Source of the DNA: Bordetella parapertussis
Lineage (GTDB): Bacteria > Pseudomonadota > Gammaproteobacteria > Burkholderiales > Burkholderiaceae_B
Length of the DNA stretch: 24,125 bases
Assembly (NCBI GenBank): GCA_945872285.1
Contig: CAMBZR010000056.1
Coordinates: 1 to 24,125 of the forward strand
Direction of reading: 5' to 3'
Below, piece by piece: positions 11,644 to 20,827 of this stretch. The position numbers were made by a program, and so were the translations under genes. Positions within the stretch are counted from its first letter, which is position 1, and each line of letters begins with the position of its first letter. The notes under the pieces are model-generated. The model did not search any database, was not told the origin of the DNA, and was given only the letters and a program-made list of their open reading frames with translations.

Positions 11644-12960
11644 ATGACTGACCTGTTTAAAACGGCGCCACTGCCCCCCCTTGCCGAGGCCTTGCGCCCG
11701 GCCACGCTTGACGAGGTGATCGGTCAGCGTCACCTGCTCGGGCCTGGCAAGCCACTGCGAGTGGCCTTTGAGTCTGGACGGCCGCATTCAATGATTTTGT
11801 GGGGACCACCGGGCGTGGGTAAAACAACCCTCGCTCGCTTGACTGCCAACGCGTTTGATTGTGCCTTCATTGCACTCTCTGCCGTATTTGCGGGCGTCAA
11901 AGAGATTCGTGCTGCGATGGAAGCCGCACAACTGACACTTGATCAACATCAGCAGCGCACGTTACTGTTTGTGGATGAGATTCATCGGTTTAATAAGTCG
12001 CAGCAAGACGCCTTGTTGCCCTTTGTTGAATCAGGCTTGGTGACTTTCATCGGGGCAACCACAGAAAATCCGTCTTTTGAAGTGAACTCGGCCTTGCTGT
12101 CTCGCGCGCAAGTCTATGTGCTCGAATCGCTAAATGATTCTGAGTTGCGTGAACTGCTGGCCCGCGCGCAACTGACAGTATTTCAAACGTTGAGCTTTGA
12201 AGCGCTCGCAGTTGATACCTTGGTAGGTTATGCCGACGGCGATGCACGGCGGTTTTTAAATTTGCTTGAGCAGGCGGCAAGCGCTGCCCAGCATGCAGGG
12301 TCGACCCGCGTAGACAAAACCTTGGTCGAAAATACCTTGAGCCTGAACGCGCGCCGCTTTGATAAAGGGGGTGATAATTTTTATGATCAAATCTCGGCGT
12401 TGCATAAATCCGTGCGCGGTTCAAGTCCAGATGCGGCACTGTATTGGCTAAATCGTATGTTAGACGGCGGAGCTGATCCTAAGTATTTATCCCGTCGGAT
12501 CGTGCGCATGTCGTGGGAAGACATCGGTTTGGCCGATCCGCGCGCCATGCAAATTGCGAACGACGCGGCGCAAACCTTCGAGCGCCTCGGATCGCCCGAA
12601 GGTGAATTAGCACTGGCGCAAGCTGTACTTTACTTAGCGGTAGCAGCAAAAAGTAATGCGGGTTACAACGCTCATAATCGAGCAGTGGCTTTTGTTAAAC
12701 AAGACCAGTCGCGGCCAGTGCCTGTGCACTTGCGCAACGCGCCAACCAAGCTCATGAAAGAGCTTGGTTTTGGTCATGCTTATCGCTATGCGCACGATGA
12801 ACCCGAGGCCTACGCTGCAGGTGAGACCTACTTACCAGACGGCCTCAACGAACCTGGCTGGTATCAACCGGTTGCGCGCGGCCTCGAAATCAAGATTGCA
12901 GAAAAGCTCGCGCACTTGCGTGAGCTTGATCGAAAGGCCCAAAAGAAATTAAAGGATTGA
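11644..12960 (+). CDS. rarA: Replication-associated recombination protein A (MgsA/RarA family ATPase)
   Basis: A 438-residue AAA+ ATPase related to the clamp loader, acting at stalled replication forks. The early motif [12 protein letters not shown] is followed by Walker A Gly-Pro-Pro-Gly-Val-Gly-Lys-Thr at 54-61. Walker B with Asp-Glu-Ile-His-Arg-Phe-Asn-Lys lies around 107-118, and sensor 1 is Gly-Ala-Thr-Thr-Glu-Asn-Pro-Ser. The C-terminal half has the family blocks [14 protein letters not shown] and [10 protein letters not shown]. Length is normal. It lies nine bases after lolA and four bases before the oxidase gene cydA. Confidence 0.97.
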   Translation: MTDLFKTAPLPPLAEALRPATLDEVIGQRHLLGPGKPLRVAFESGRPHSMILWGPPGVGKTTLARLTANAFDCAFIALSAVFAGVKEIRAAMEAAQLTLDQHQQRTLLFVDEIHRFNKSQQDALLPFVESGLVTFIGATTENPSFEVNSALLSRAQVYVLESLNDSELRELLARAQLTVFQTLSFEALAVDTLVGYADGDARRFLNLLEQAASAAQHAGSTRVDKTLVENTLSLNARRFDKGGDNFYDQISALHKSVRGSSPDAALYWLNRMLDGGADPKYLSRRIVRMSWEDIGLADPRAMQIANDAAQTFERLGSPEGELALAQAVLYLAVAAKSNAGYNAHNRAVAFVKQDQSRPVPVHLRNAPTKLMKELGFGHAYRYAHDEPEAYAAGETYLPDGLNEPGWYQPVARGLEIKIAEKLAHLRELDRKAQKKLKD

Positions 12961-12964
12961 AGGA

Positions 12965-14425
12965 ATGGATTGGCTAGATGCACACACATTGGCACGAATT
13001 CAGTTTGCGTTTACGGTCAGTTTTCATATTATTTTTCCGGCGTTTTCGATCGGACTTGCCAGCTACCTAGCGGTGCTCAATAGTTTGCATTTAATAACAG
13101 GGCGTACCGTTTACCTTGAGCTGTTTAACTACTGGAAAAAAATATTTGCACTGGCCTTTGGCATGGGAGTGGTGTCTGGCTTAGTTATGAGCTATGAGTT
13201 TGGTACCAACTGGAGCGTCTTTGCTGACAAAACGGGCCCGGTGCTCGGTCCATTGATGGGCTATGAGGTCATGTCGGCCTTTTTTCTTGAAGCCGGCTTT
13301 TTAGGCGTCATGCTATTTGGGCGGTCTCGCGTGGGTCCGCGCTTGCATTGCTTTGCCACGGCGATGGTCGCGCTTGGCACCTTCATGTCGGCCTTCTGGA
13401 TTTTGTCGGTCAATAGTTGGATGCAAACCCCCGCAGGCTTTAGTCAAAATTCGGTGGGCCAGTTTGTGGTCGAAAATTGGTTTGACGTCATTTTTAATCC
13501 GTCCTTTCCTTATCGTTTAGTGCATATGATGTTGGCGGCCTATCTGACGACAGCGTTTGTGGTCGGCGGCGTGGCGGCCTACCACTTGTTAAAAATGCGT
13601 CTGCAAAAGGTTGCGTTTGCCACACCCGAGCGGCTTGCCTCCCAACTTGCGGTGCGCACGATGTTTTCGATGGCAATGTGGATGGCGGCTATTGTTGCTC
13701 CGTTGCAAATGTTGGCGGGGGATCAGCATGGTTTAAATACTGTTAAGCATCAACCCCGAAAAATCGCGGCCATCGAAGGGCATTACGAGACGCAGGCGAG
13801 TGCACCGCTGATTCTGTTTGGCATCCCAAACAGCAAAGAAGAACGGATGGAGTACGTGATTGAAATTCCCTACTTAGGTAGCCTACTTTTGACCCATAGC
13901 TTAGATGGTGTGATTCAGGGGATGAAAGAGTGGCCACCGTCAGAGCGGCCGCCGATGGGAATCGTGTTTTACGCGTTTCGCGTGATGGTGGGTATCGGTA
14001 CGCTTATGCTGGGCTTAGGCCTCTGGAGCCTGTGGCTGCGCTACCGCGGCAGGCTGTATGAGACGGTGTTGCTGCACCGTGCCGCTTTGTGGATGGGCCC
14101 CTCGGGCTTTGTGGCGGTGCTGGCAGGTTGGGTTGTCACTGAGGTCGGTCGCCAGCCCTACACGGTATACAACCTCTTGCGCACCAGCGAGTCGGCGTCG
14201 CCGATCGACGCAGCAGCCGTGGCGGGGTCATTGCTGGGGTTTGTTGTCGTGTATTTTGCGCTCTTTGGTGCTGGGGTGGTTTACATCTTGCGTTTGATGC
14301 GCGAGCCTCCCAACAATTCGCAGCTGGAACCCTCGGCGCACACACCCGAACGTGCGGGTGGCATTGTGCCTGCGGCTGTCTTGACGGGATTCACCAAGGC
14401 TGACGACCCAAAGGCGAAAGCATGA
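12965..14425 (+). CDS. cydA: Cytochrome bd-type quinol oxidase subunit I, cyanide-insensitive (CioA) type
   Basis: A 486-residue membrane subunit carrying the hemes of a bd-type quinol oxidase. Likely heme ligands are His21 (the high-spin heme position), His187 and Met341 (Phe-Arg-Val-Met-Val-Gly). The acidic helix Glu-Val-Met-Ser-Ala-Phe-Phe-Leu-Glu-Ala-Gly-Phe-Leu-Gly and the Gly-Arg-Gln-Pro-Tyr motif are present. The periplasmic Q-loop between the middle helices is short, which marks the cyanide-insensitive CioA group rather than the long-loop E. coli type. A Shine-Dalgarno-like AGGA precedes the ATG. It overlaps cydB by four bases (ATGA) and lies only four bases after rarA. Confidence 0.95.
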   Translation: MDWLDAHTLARIQFAFTVSFHIIFPAFSIGLASYLAVLNSLHLITGRTVYLELFNYWKKIFALAFGMGVVSGLVMSYEFGTNWSVFADKTGPVLGPLMGYEVMSAFFLEAGFLGVMLFGRSRVGPRLHCFATAMVALGTFMSAFWILSVNSWMQTPAGFSQNSVGQFVVENWFDVIFNPSFPYRLVHMMLAAYLTTAFVVGGVAAYHLLKMRLQKVAFATPERLASQLAVRTMFSMAMWMAAIVAPLQMLAGDQHGLNTVKHQPRKIAAIEGHYETQASAPLILFGIPNSKEERMEYVIEIPYLGSLLLTHSLDGVIQGMKEWPPSERPPMGIVFYAFRVMVGIGTLMLGLGLWSLWLRYRGRLYETVLLHRAALWMGPSGFVAVLAGWVVTEVGRQPYTVYNLLRTSESASPIDAAAVAGSLLGFVVVYFALFGAGVVYILRLMREPPNNSQLEPSAHTPERAGGIVPAAVLTGFTKADDPKAKA

Positions 14426-15429
14426 CAATTGACTATGCATTGATTTGGGCCGCCTTGATTGCTTTTGTCGTGTTGGCGTACATCGTGCTCGATGGCTTTG
14501 ACCTAGGCGTAGGTATTTTGTTTCCGTGGGTCAAAGGACAAGCGCATCGCGATCAAATGATGAACTCAGTTGCTCCGGTGTGGGACGGTAACGAAACCTG
14601 GCTCGTGTTAGGAGGGGGTGGTTTGTTTGCAGTGTTTCCGCTAGCTTATTCAATCATTATGCCGGCACTGTACGCCCCATTTATTGTCATGCTGTTAGCC
14701 CTCGTCTTTAGGGGCGTGGCTTTTGAATTCCGCTTTAAAAGCCGCCGTCATCAATGGTTTTGGGATGTTGCCTTTGCGGGTGGCTCCACGGTCGCAGCCT
14801 TTGCTCAAGGGGTCGCGATGGGGGCCTTAGTGCAAGGCATACCGGTTGTTGGTCGCGCTTATGCAGGCGGGTGGTGGGATTGGCTGTCGCCTTTCAGTCT
14901 GCTCACGGGCGCAGCGTTAGTGGTTGGCTATGCCTTGCTTGGGGCGACTTGGTTAATGCTAAAAACCGAGGGAGACGTCGCTAAGTTCGCGTTACGGGCT
15001 GCGCGCAGCCTTGGCGTGGCGCTGTTGCTTTTAATTTTGGTGGTGAGTGTATGGACACCGTTTTTGCATGAACACTTTTTGCAAAAGTGGCTGGCATGGC
15101 CCGATCGACTGCTAGTGCTTCCGGTGCCTGCCTTAGTGCTGCTATGCGCAGCGCTATTTTTCAAAGGCTTATCGCAGCAGCGGCCCCTAATGGCATTTTT
15201 GTCGGTGCAAGGCCTGTTTGTGTTGTCCTACATGGGTTTATTGGTTAGTTTCTTTCCATATATTGTTCCGTCAGCGGTCACACTTTGGCAAGCGGCAGCG
15301 CCCGATAATAGTTTGAAGTTTTTATTAGTCGGAGCGGTTGTATTGCTGCCAATGATTTTGTCTTACACAGCCTATGCGTATTGGGTATTTCGCGGTAAAG
15401 TGGGCCCATCGCATCAGTATCACTCATAG
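14422..15429 (+). CDS. cydB: Cytochrome bd-type quinol oxidase subunit II (CioB type)
   Basis: A 335-residue polytopic membrane subunit that partners CydA. The N-terminal block Tyr-Ile-Val-Leu-Asp-Gly-Phe-Asp-Leu-Gly-Val-Gly-Ile-Leu and the following Val-Trp-Asp-Gly-Asn-Glu-Thr-Trp-Leu-Val motif are diagnostic. About eight hydrophobic helices follow, including the Phe-Arg-Gly-Val-Ala-Phe-Glu-Phe-Arg turn. Length is usual for the family. Translation is coupled to cydA by the ATGA overlap. A small membrane peptide gene follows 61 bases after its stop. Confidence 0.96.
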   Translation: MTIDYALIWAALIAFVVLAYIVLDGFDLGVGILFPWVKGQAHRDQMMNSVAPVWDGNETWLVLGGGGLFAVFPLAYSIIMPALYAPFIVMLLALVFRGVAFEFRFKSRRHQWFWDVAFAGGSTVAAFAQGVAMGALVQGIPVVGRAYAGGWWDWLSPFSLLTGAALVVGYALLGATWLMLKTEGDVAKFALRAARSLGVALLLLILVVSVWTPFLHEHFLQKWLAWPDRLLVLPVPALVLLCAALFFKGLSQQRPLMAFLSVQGLFVLSYMGLLVSFFPYIVPSAVTLWQAAAPDNSLKFLLVGAVVLLPMILSYTAYAYWVFRGKVGPSHQYHS

Positions 15430-15479
15430 TAAAGATGTCTGGATTCAAGTACTGCGCGGCTCGCAAGCTTGAGTGCGAC

Positions 15480-15483
15480 GGAG
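15480..15483 (+). promoter_or_regulatory. Ribosome binding site of the small oxidase peptide gene
   Basis: GGAG sits seven bases before TTG 15491. It is well placed for that start and poorly placed for the in-frame GTG at 15473, so it decides the start choice. Confidence 0.65.
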
Positions 15484-15490
15484 AGAAAAA

Positions 15491-15592
15491 TTGAAACGCT
15501 GGGGCTGGCTGGTGCTGATATGGTTGTTAAGCGTAGGCGCGCTAGGCGCGGTCGCGTGGTTGCTGCGGCGTTTACAATACGTGTTTCACTAG
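15491..15592 (+). CDS. DUF2474-like small subunit of the bd-type oxidase (TTG start)
   Basis: A 33-residue peptide: Met-Lys-Arg-Trp-Gly-Trp-Leu, one hydrophobic helix (about 6-24), then Arg-Arg-Leu-Gln-Tyr-Val-Phe-His. The pattern of basic start, Gly-Trp-Leu-Val-Leu-Ile-Trp, Ser-Val-x-Ala-Leu-Gly and a terminal Leu-Leu-Arg-Arg fits the DUF2474 peptides that I know to follow cydB in cyanide-insensitive oxidase operons. By analogy with CydX, it probably sits beside the oxidase in the inner membrane and stabilises it. The start is TTG with GGAG seven bases upstream; an in-frame GTG at 15473 would add six residues. The size and non-ATG start make it easy to miss. The stop lies 19 bases before serS. 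Confidence 0.8.
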   Translation: MKRWGWLVLIWLLSVGALGAVAWLLRRLQYVFH

Positions 15593-15599
15593 TTTTTAA

Positions 15600-16952
<1,353 letters not shown>

Positions 16953-16956
16953 CTGC

Positions 16957-17862
16957 ATGAGCCCCGCCTTGAGCCCCTCCACCCTGTTGTTTTTAGTGTT
17001 ACCGCCCCTGCTGTGGGCGAGTAACGCCATCGTAGGTCGCCTGGCTGCTGGTGCGATTCCTCCGATTACGTTAAATTTTTTGCGCTGGGTGGTCGCGATT
17101 TTGGTGCTGTTGCCCTTTGTTTGGCGTCGTCTGCGGCAAGATTGGCCCTTGGCTCGCAGAGCCTGGGTGGTACTGGCAGCAACGGGGTTTTTAAGTACGA
17201 CCACTTACAACGCTTTGCAGTATTTTGCGCTCACGACCTCAAGTCCTATTAACGTGGCACTGATTACCGCCTCGGGTCCGATCTTTACGTTGCTGATGGG
17301 TTGGTTGTTTTTTCAGGCAACGATTAGCAGGGCGGCCACACTCGGTGCGGTGGTCTCGCTGATAGGCGTCACTTGGGTGCTACTGCGAGGTGAGTTGCTG
17401 AATGCCACGCGCATCGACTTTGTCTCGGGTGATTTGTTTATGCTGCTGGCGATTGCCCTCTGGAGCCTCTATACCTGGCTGTTGCGAGGTCGGCCCGCCG
17501 AAATGTCGGGCTACAGCGTGCTCACCATGCAGATGGCGTGGGGGTTGCTGTTTGCCGTGCCCATGGTTTTGGCCGAATGGTTTTTGGGTGGTTATTCGGC
17601 CATCGCGTGGTCGCCAAAGATCTACAGCATGATTTTGTTCGTGGCGCTTGGCCCGGCTTTGCTGGCTTACTTGTGTTACCAACAGGCGGTCTTGCGCACG
17701 GGTTCGCAGTTACCGATGTTTTTCTTGAACCTGACCCCGGTGTTTGCGGCGCTGATGGCGGTTGTCTTGCTAGGAGAGTTTCCTGAGCTTTATCATGTGG
17801 TGGGCTTGGTTTTGATTGTGGCTGGAATTGTGTTGGCCAACCCTACTAAAAAATCGGTTTAA
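16957..17862 (+). CDS. EamA-family (DMT) transporter
   Basis: A 301-residue inner-membrane permease with about ten hydrophobic helices arranged as two EamA repeats (about 8-145 and 155-295). The first repeat holds Trp-Ala-Ser-Asn-Ala-Ile-Val-Gly-Arg near 20, and the second ends in the usual Leu-Gly-Glu-Phe-Pro-Glu motif before the last two helices. Members export or import amino acids and other small metabolites; nothing here fixes the substrate. It begins four bases after serS and is probably the last gene of that run. Confidence 0.92.
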   Translation: MSPALSPSTLLFLVLPPLLWASNAIVGRLAAGAIPPITLNFLRWVVAILVLLPFVWRRLRQDWPLARRAWVVLAATGFLSTTTYNALQYFALTTSSPINVALITASGPIFTLLMGWLFFQATISRAATLGAVVSLIGVTWVLLRGELLNATRIDFVSGDLFMLLAIALWSLYTWLLRGRPAEMSGYSVLTMQMAWGLLFAVPMVLAEWFLGGYSAIAWSPKIYSMILFVALGPALLAYLCYQQAVLRTGSQLPMFFLNLTPVFAALMAVVLLGEFPELYHVVGLVLIVAGIVLANPTKKSV

Positions 17863-17898
17863 TTTCGCACTGAGTTTTTTATTTTGAGGCGTTTGATA

Positions 17899-18972
17899 AT
17901 GGTTTTGTCTACTTTCTCGCTTAAAGGTGCTGGCGTAAGGCTGCTGCTCAGTTGCGCTTGCCTGTTCGCCGTGGGCCCCGTCGTTGCAAACGATGTTCAG
18001 GGTAAATATCTTTCGACAAGCGCGCAACCGAGCTCTGGCTTTCCGTTTTTACAGGGGGCGAACCTGGCGCAAGCCGATGGTGCGTGGCAGTTTTATCAGC
18101 AAAATATGGGCCAACCGATGTCGACCTGGGCGCACACCGAGATTCATCAACCGGCCGGTGGAACGGTTTTTTATCCCTTTTCAGGCCCAGACTTTGTGAC
18201 GGCAGCACAGTTGTTTCCGCAGGCGAGTCGCTTTGTGATGGTTGCGATGCAGGCCGCTGGAGAGCCAGCGTCGCTTGGCGACATGTCCGGTACACGCGCG
18301 CAAAATTTTCAGGCAAAATTTTTGCGTGAATGGATGAAGTTCAGTCGACTGGCTTTTTTTCGGACAGATGATTTGAACGAAGACCTGCGTGATAAACATG
18401 CTCAAATCGGAGTCACCACAATCTTGATCACGTTCGCGCTGTACATGGGCTATGACGTGAAAGAGGTTTATCCGATTGCGCTTGACCCGACAAATGGGCA
18501 GTTTATACAAACGACCGGTGACTGGAAATCCGTACGGCTGATCATGAGCAAGGCGGGCAAACCGGTGATGCTTGACTATGTCAGCCTCGATTTGTCAGAT
18601 GCCCACCTCAGTCAGGTTGAGCCCACTCGCGCTTGGCTCGAGCGCGAGTCACGCAACCCGGTGTTGCTTAAGGCCGCCTCGCACTTATTGCAAGAAACCT
18701 ATTTTTCGATTCTGCGTGATATTTTGGTGGCAAAGGCAAAAATGGTGATTCAAGACGAGACCGGTTTGAATTACACGCACTTATCGCAGATCGGACCCGT
18801 TGATTTGTACGGTGGTTTTTTGTACCCGCACGAATTATTCAACCGAAAAAAACAAGAATCGTTAGCACAGGCATATAAAGACTCTAAAAATATCAAACCC
18901 TTGCCGTTTGCCTTTAGTTACAACAAAACGACAGAACGACGCAGCGTTCAGATTGTGCGACGTGCCGAGTAA
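17899..18972 (+). CDS. Exported protein of unknown function
   Basis: A 357-residue protein with an N-terminal signal peptide (about 1-31; Arg followed by Leu-Leu-Leu-Ser-Cys-Ala-Cys-Leu-Phe-Ala, with likely cleavage after Pro-Val-Val-Ala), so probably periplasmic. I chose ATG 17899 because GAGG lies nine bases before it; a TTG at 17884 would add five residues. I do not recognise a named domain. The most striking segment is Phe-Tyr-Pro-Phe-Ser-Gly-Pro-Asp-Phe-Val-Thr-Ala (around 95-106). Later come Ile-Gln-Asp-Glu-Thr-Gly-Leu-Asn-Tyr and a C-terminal Lys-Pro-Leu-Pro-Phe-Ala-Phe-Ser-Tyr. I believe similar blocks occur in uncharacterised proteins of distant bacteria, but no function is known to me. 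It is convergent with the hydrolase gene. Confidence 0.85.
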   Translation: MVLSTFSLKGAGVRLLLSCACLFAVGPVVANDVQGKYLSTSAQPSSGFPFLQGANLAQADGAWQFYQQNMGQPMSTWAHTEIHQPAGGTVFYPFSGPDFVTAAQLFPQASRFVMVAMQAAGEPASLGDMSGTRAQNFQAKFLREWMKFSRLAFFRTDDLNEDLRDKHAQIGVTTILITFALYMGYDVKEVYPIALDPTNGQFIQTTGDWKSVRLIMSKAGKPVMLDYVSLDLSDAHLSQVEPTRAWLERESRNPVLLKAASHLLQETYFSILRDILVAKAKMVIQDETGLNYTHLSQIGPVDLYGGFLYPHELFNRKKQESLAQAYKDSKNIKPLPFAFSYNKTTERRSVQIVRRAE

Positions 18973-19022
18973 GTTCGCTTTTTAGGCAAAACGGTGATTT
19001 CAATCATTGCGCGTGCGGGGCT

Positions 19023-19916
19023 TTAGCGTCCCGTCTTGCGTGCAAAGGCCGCGATACTAAAGCTGCGGGTCGCGTCATTAAACGTTTGCGGGTCGTCTAC
19101 AAATAACGCGTGCCCCGCCCGTGGCAAAATCTTTATCGTGATTAAATCCGCTGGGCGTTTGGCGAGCAAGGCGTCGGCCTGCTCTTTGAGCCAGGGTCGA
19201 GCGATATACAGCACGGGTACGTTTTGCTTCTCAAGGGTTTCGCGCCAATATTCGCGTGGGTAGGGCTGATTCATCAATTGGATCGCGATGTTTGGCGGCG
19301 CTCGCAGAGCCGAGTCCAGTACCGCTTGAGCCAACAGGGGTGGTGGGGGCTCGCGATAGATATCTTTGCAAAATGCACGCAAATAGGCCTCGCGTTTTTT
19401 GGGGTCGTTCATGGTCTGTTGAAACGTCGACGAGCGCCCGGCAGGTGGACGTCCTTCACCGACTGAATTGTCAATCAGAATCAGTCCGCGCAGCCCTTTT
19501 GGGTGATAGTTTGCCAAGTAGTCTAACGCTTCAAGCACACCAAGCGACCAACCCGCCAACACAAAGGTGTTGACCTTTGCGGCTTTTAAAAATTCGTCCA
19601 TATCTTGCAGGCGTCTTTTTGGAGCGTGCGACAGTGTAGTGAGCTCAGAGAGCCCCTGCGAACGCGGGTCAAAGGCCAAGACTCTGAAGTGAGCCGCGAG
19701 CCCAAGCAACTGTTGTTCAAACACCGCTGCCGGCATGACCCAGCCCGGAATGAATACCAGTGTTTGTTCGCCTTTGCCCGCTTCTAGATAATGCAAGCGT
19801 ACGCCGTCTGAAGTTTTGAAGTAATGATGTTTAATGGGGTTCGCTTGCGCGCAACTTGCCGCGAGCAGGCTCAAAGTGAAGTAAAAAATTCTTAAAGACG
19901 ACTGAAGACGCGTCAT
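19023..19916 (-). CDS. Exported alpha/beta hydrolase
   Basis: A 297-residue alpha/beta-fold hydrolase. The nucleophile elbow Gly-Trp-Ser-Leu-Gly puts the catalytic Ser at 124. The oxyanion region is Phe-Ile-Pro-Gly-Trp, the early strand motif is Ala-Phe-Asp-Pro-Arg-Ser-Gln-Gly-Leu-Ser, and the late His lies in Ala-Gly-His-Ala-Leu-Phe-Val-Asp-Asp-Pro. A signal peptide covers about 1-26 (Ser-Leu-Leu-Ala-Ala-Ser-Cys-Ala-Gln-Ala-Asn); the Ala-Ala-Ser-Cys within it is also lipobox-like, so it could be lipid-anchored. I use ATG 19914-19916, with AAGG upstream; a TTG at 19938-19940 would add eight residues. The substrate is unknown (ester or similar). It is divergent from the AroE-like gene. Confidence 0.88.
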   Translation of the reverse strand: MTRLQSSLRIFYFTLSLLAASCAQANPIKHHYFKTSDGVRLHYLEAGKGEQTLVFIPGWVMPAAVFEQQLLGLAAHFRVLAFDPRSQGLSELTTLSHAPKRRLQDMDEFLKAAKVNTFVLAGWSLGVLEALDYLANYHPKGLRGLILIDNSVGEGRPPAGRSSTFQQTMNDPKKREAYLRAFCKDIYREPPPPLLAQAVLDSALRAPPNIAIQLMNQPYPREYWRETLEKQNVPVLYIARPWLKEQADALLAKRPADLITIKILPRAGHALFVDDPQTFNDATRSFSIAAFARKTGR

Positions 19917-20032
19917 GGCTTTTGGCCTTTGCTGAGTCAAGCGGTAGGCAAAACAGTAAACTGTATGATAGTGCAGGGTGAGCTAGACTGAGCAGGGTGT
20001 TGAGCGCCCGCAAAAAAATAAAAGAGAAGCGT

Positions 20033-20827
20033 ATGGCAGACGTTAGTGGCAAGACCAAACTCTATGGCATCGTGGCCGATCCGATCGGGCAGGTTAAAGC
20101 ACCTGAAATGATGCGAACGGTGTTTGAGCGGCGCGGTATCGACGGTGTGCTGATGCCAATGCACGTGGCACCTAAAGATTTACCGGCGTTTACGCAAGCG
20201 CTTCGTGGGATGCAGAACTTTGGTGGCATGGTGGTGACGGTGCCACATAAAACTACCATCGGTGCGTTGTGTGATGAAATCACGCCCGCGGCGCGCACAA
20301 TTGGAGCGGTCAATATTGTGCGACGCGAGGCCGACGGGCGTTTATTTGGTGACATTCTGGATGGTAGCGGCTTTGTAGCGGGTCTGCGGCTTCATGGAAT
20401 TGAGCCTAGAGCCCAAAAAATATTGTTAGTGGGCGCGGGCGGTGCAGCCAATGCGATTGCCTTTGCCCTTGCCGAGGCGGGTGCCGCGCAACTGGCGGTT
20501 TATAACCGCTCGTCGGATAAAGTTCGGGCTATGTTTGCACGGCTCAGCCCACTCTACCCAAAAGTTGAACTCGTGCTGGGCACACGCGATCCGCAAGGGG
20601 TTGACCTAGTCATAAACGCGACCTCGCTGGGGATGGCAAACGCCGATCCGTTACCACTTGAGGCAAGTTTGCTCAAACCCGAGCAAACCGTCGCCGACAT
20701 CATTATGGCGCCTGCGCTGACCCCCTTGCTTGCCGCGGCACAGGCTAAGGGCTGTCGGATTCAGTATGGCGCGCCCATGCTGGCGTGTCAGATAGAGTTG
20801 ATGGCTGACTTTATGGGGGCAAAATAA
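20033..20827 (+). CDS. Shikimate-dehydrogenase-like oxidoreductase
   Basis: A 264-residue NAD(P)-dependent enzyme of the AroE fold. Catalytic Lys73 (Thr-Val-Pro-His-Lys) and Asp110 (Leu-Asp-Gly-Ser-Gly-Phe) are kept, as are Gly-Ala-Val-Asn and the dinucleotide motif Gly-Ala-Gly-Gly-Ala-Ala near 134-139. The usual substrate-binding Ser pair near the N-terminus (Ser-x-Ser-Pro) is replaced by Gln-Val-Lys-Ala-Pro, and Asn-Thr-Asp-Gly becomes Ile-Leu-Asp-Gly. It may therefore not use shikimate, or only poorly; a quinate-like or other cyclic substrate is possible. ATG 20033 is preferred over a GTG at 19997, since AGAGAAG precedes it. Its stop overlaps the GMC gene start by one base (TAATG), so the two are probably one operon. 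Confidence 0.88.
   Translation: MADVSGKTKLYGIVADPIGQVKAPEMMRTVFERRGIDGVLMPMHVAPKDLPAFTQALRGMQNFGGMVVTVPHKTTIGALCDEITPAARTIGAVNIVRREADGRLFGDILDGSGFVAGLRLHGIEPRAQKILLVGAGGAANAIAFALAEAGAAQLAVYNRSSDKVRAMFARLSPLYPKVELVLGTRDPQGVDLVINATSLGMANADPLPLEASLLKPEQTVADIIMAPALTPLLAAAQAKGCRIQYGAPMLACQIELMADFMGAK

Noticed and set aside
15430..15490. CAAGCTTG palindrome after cydB considered as a terminator
   Set aside because: The stem is short with no loop and no T-run, and the small peptide gene follows at once.
19953..19969. ACAGT-AA-ACTGT inverted repeat followed by TATGAT before the AroE-like gene, considered as operator and promoter
   Set aside because: The arms are only five bases and no acceptable -35 lies at the right distance; too weak to annotate.
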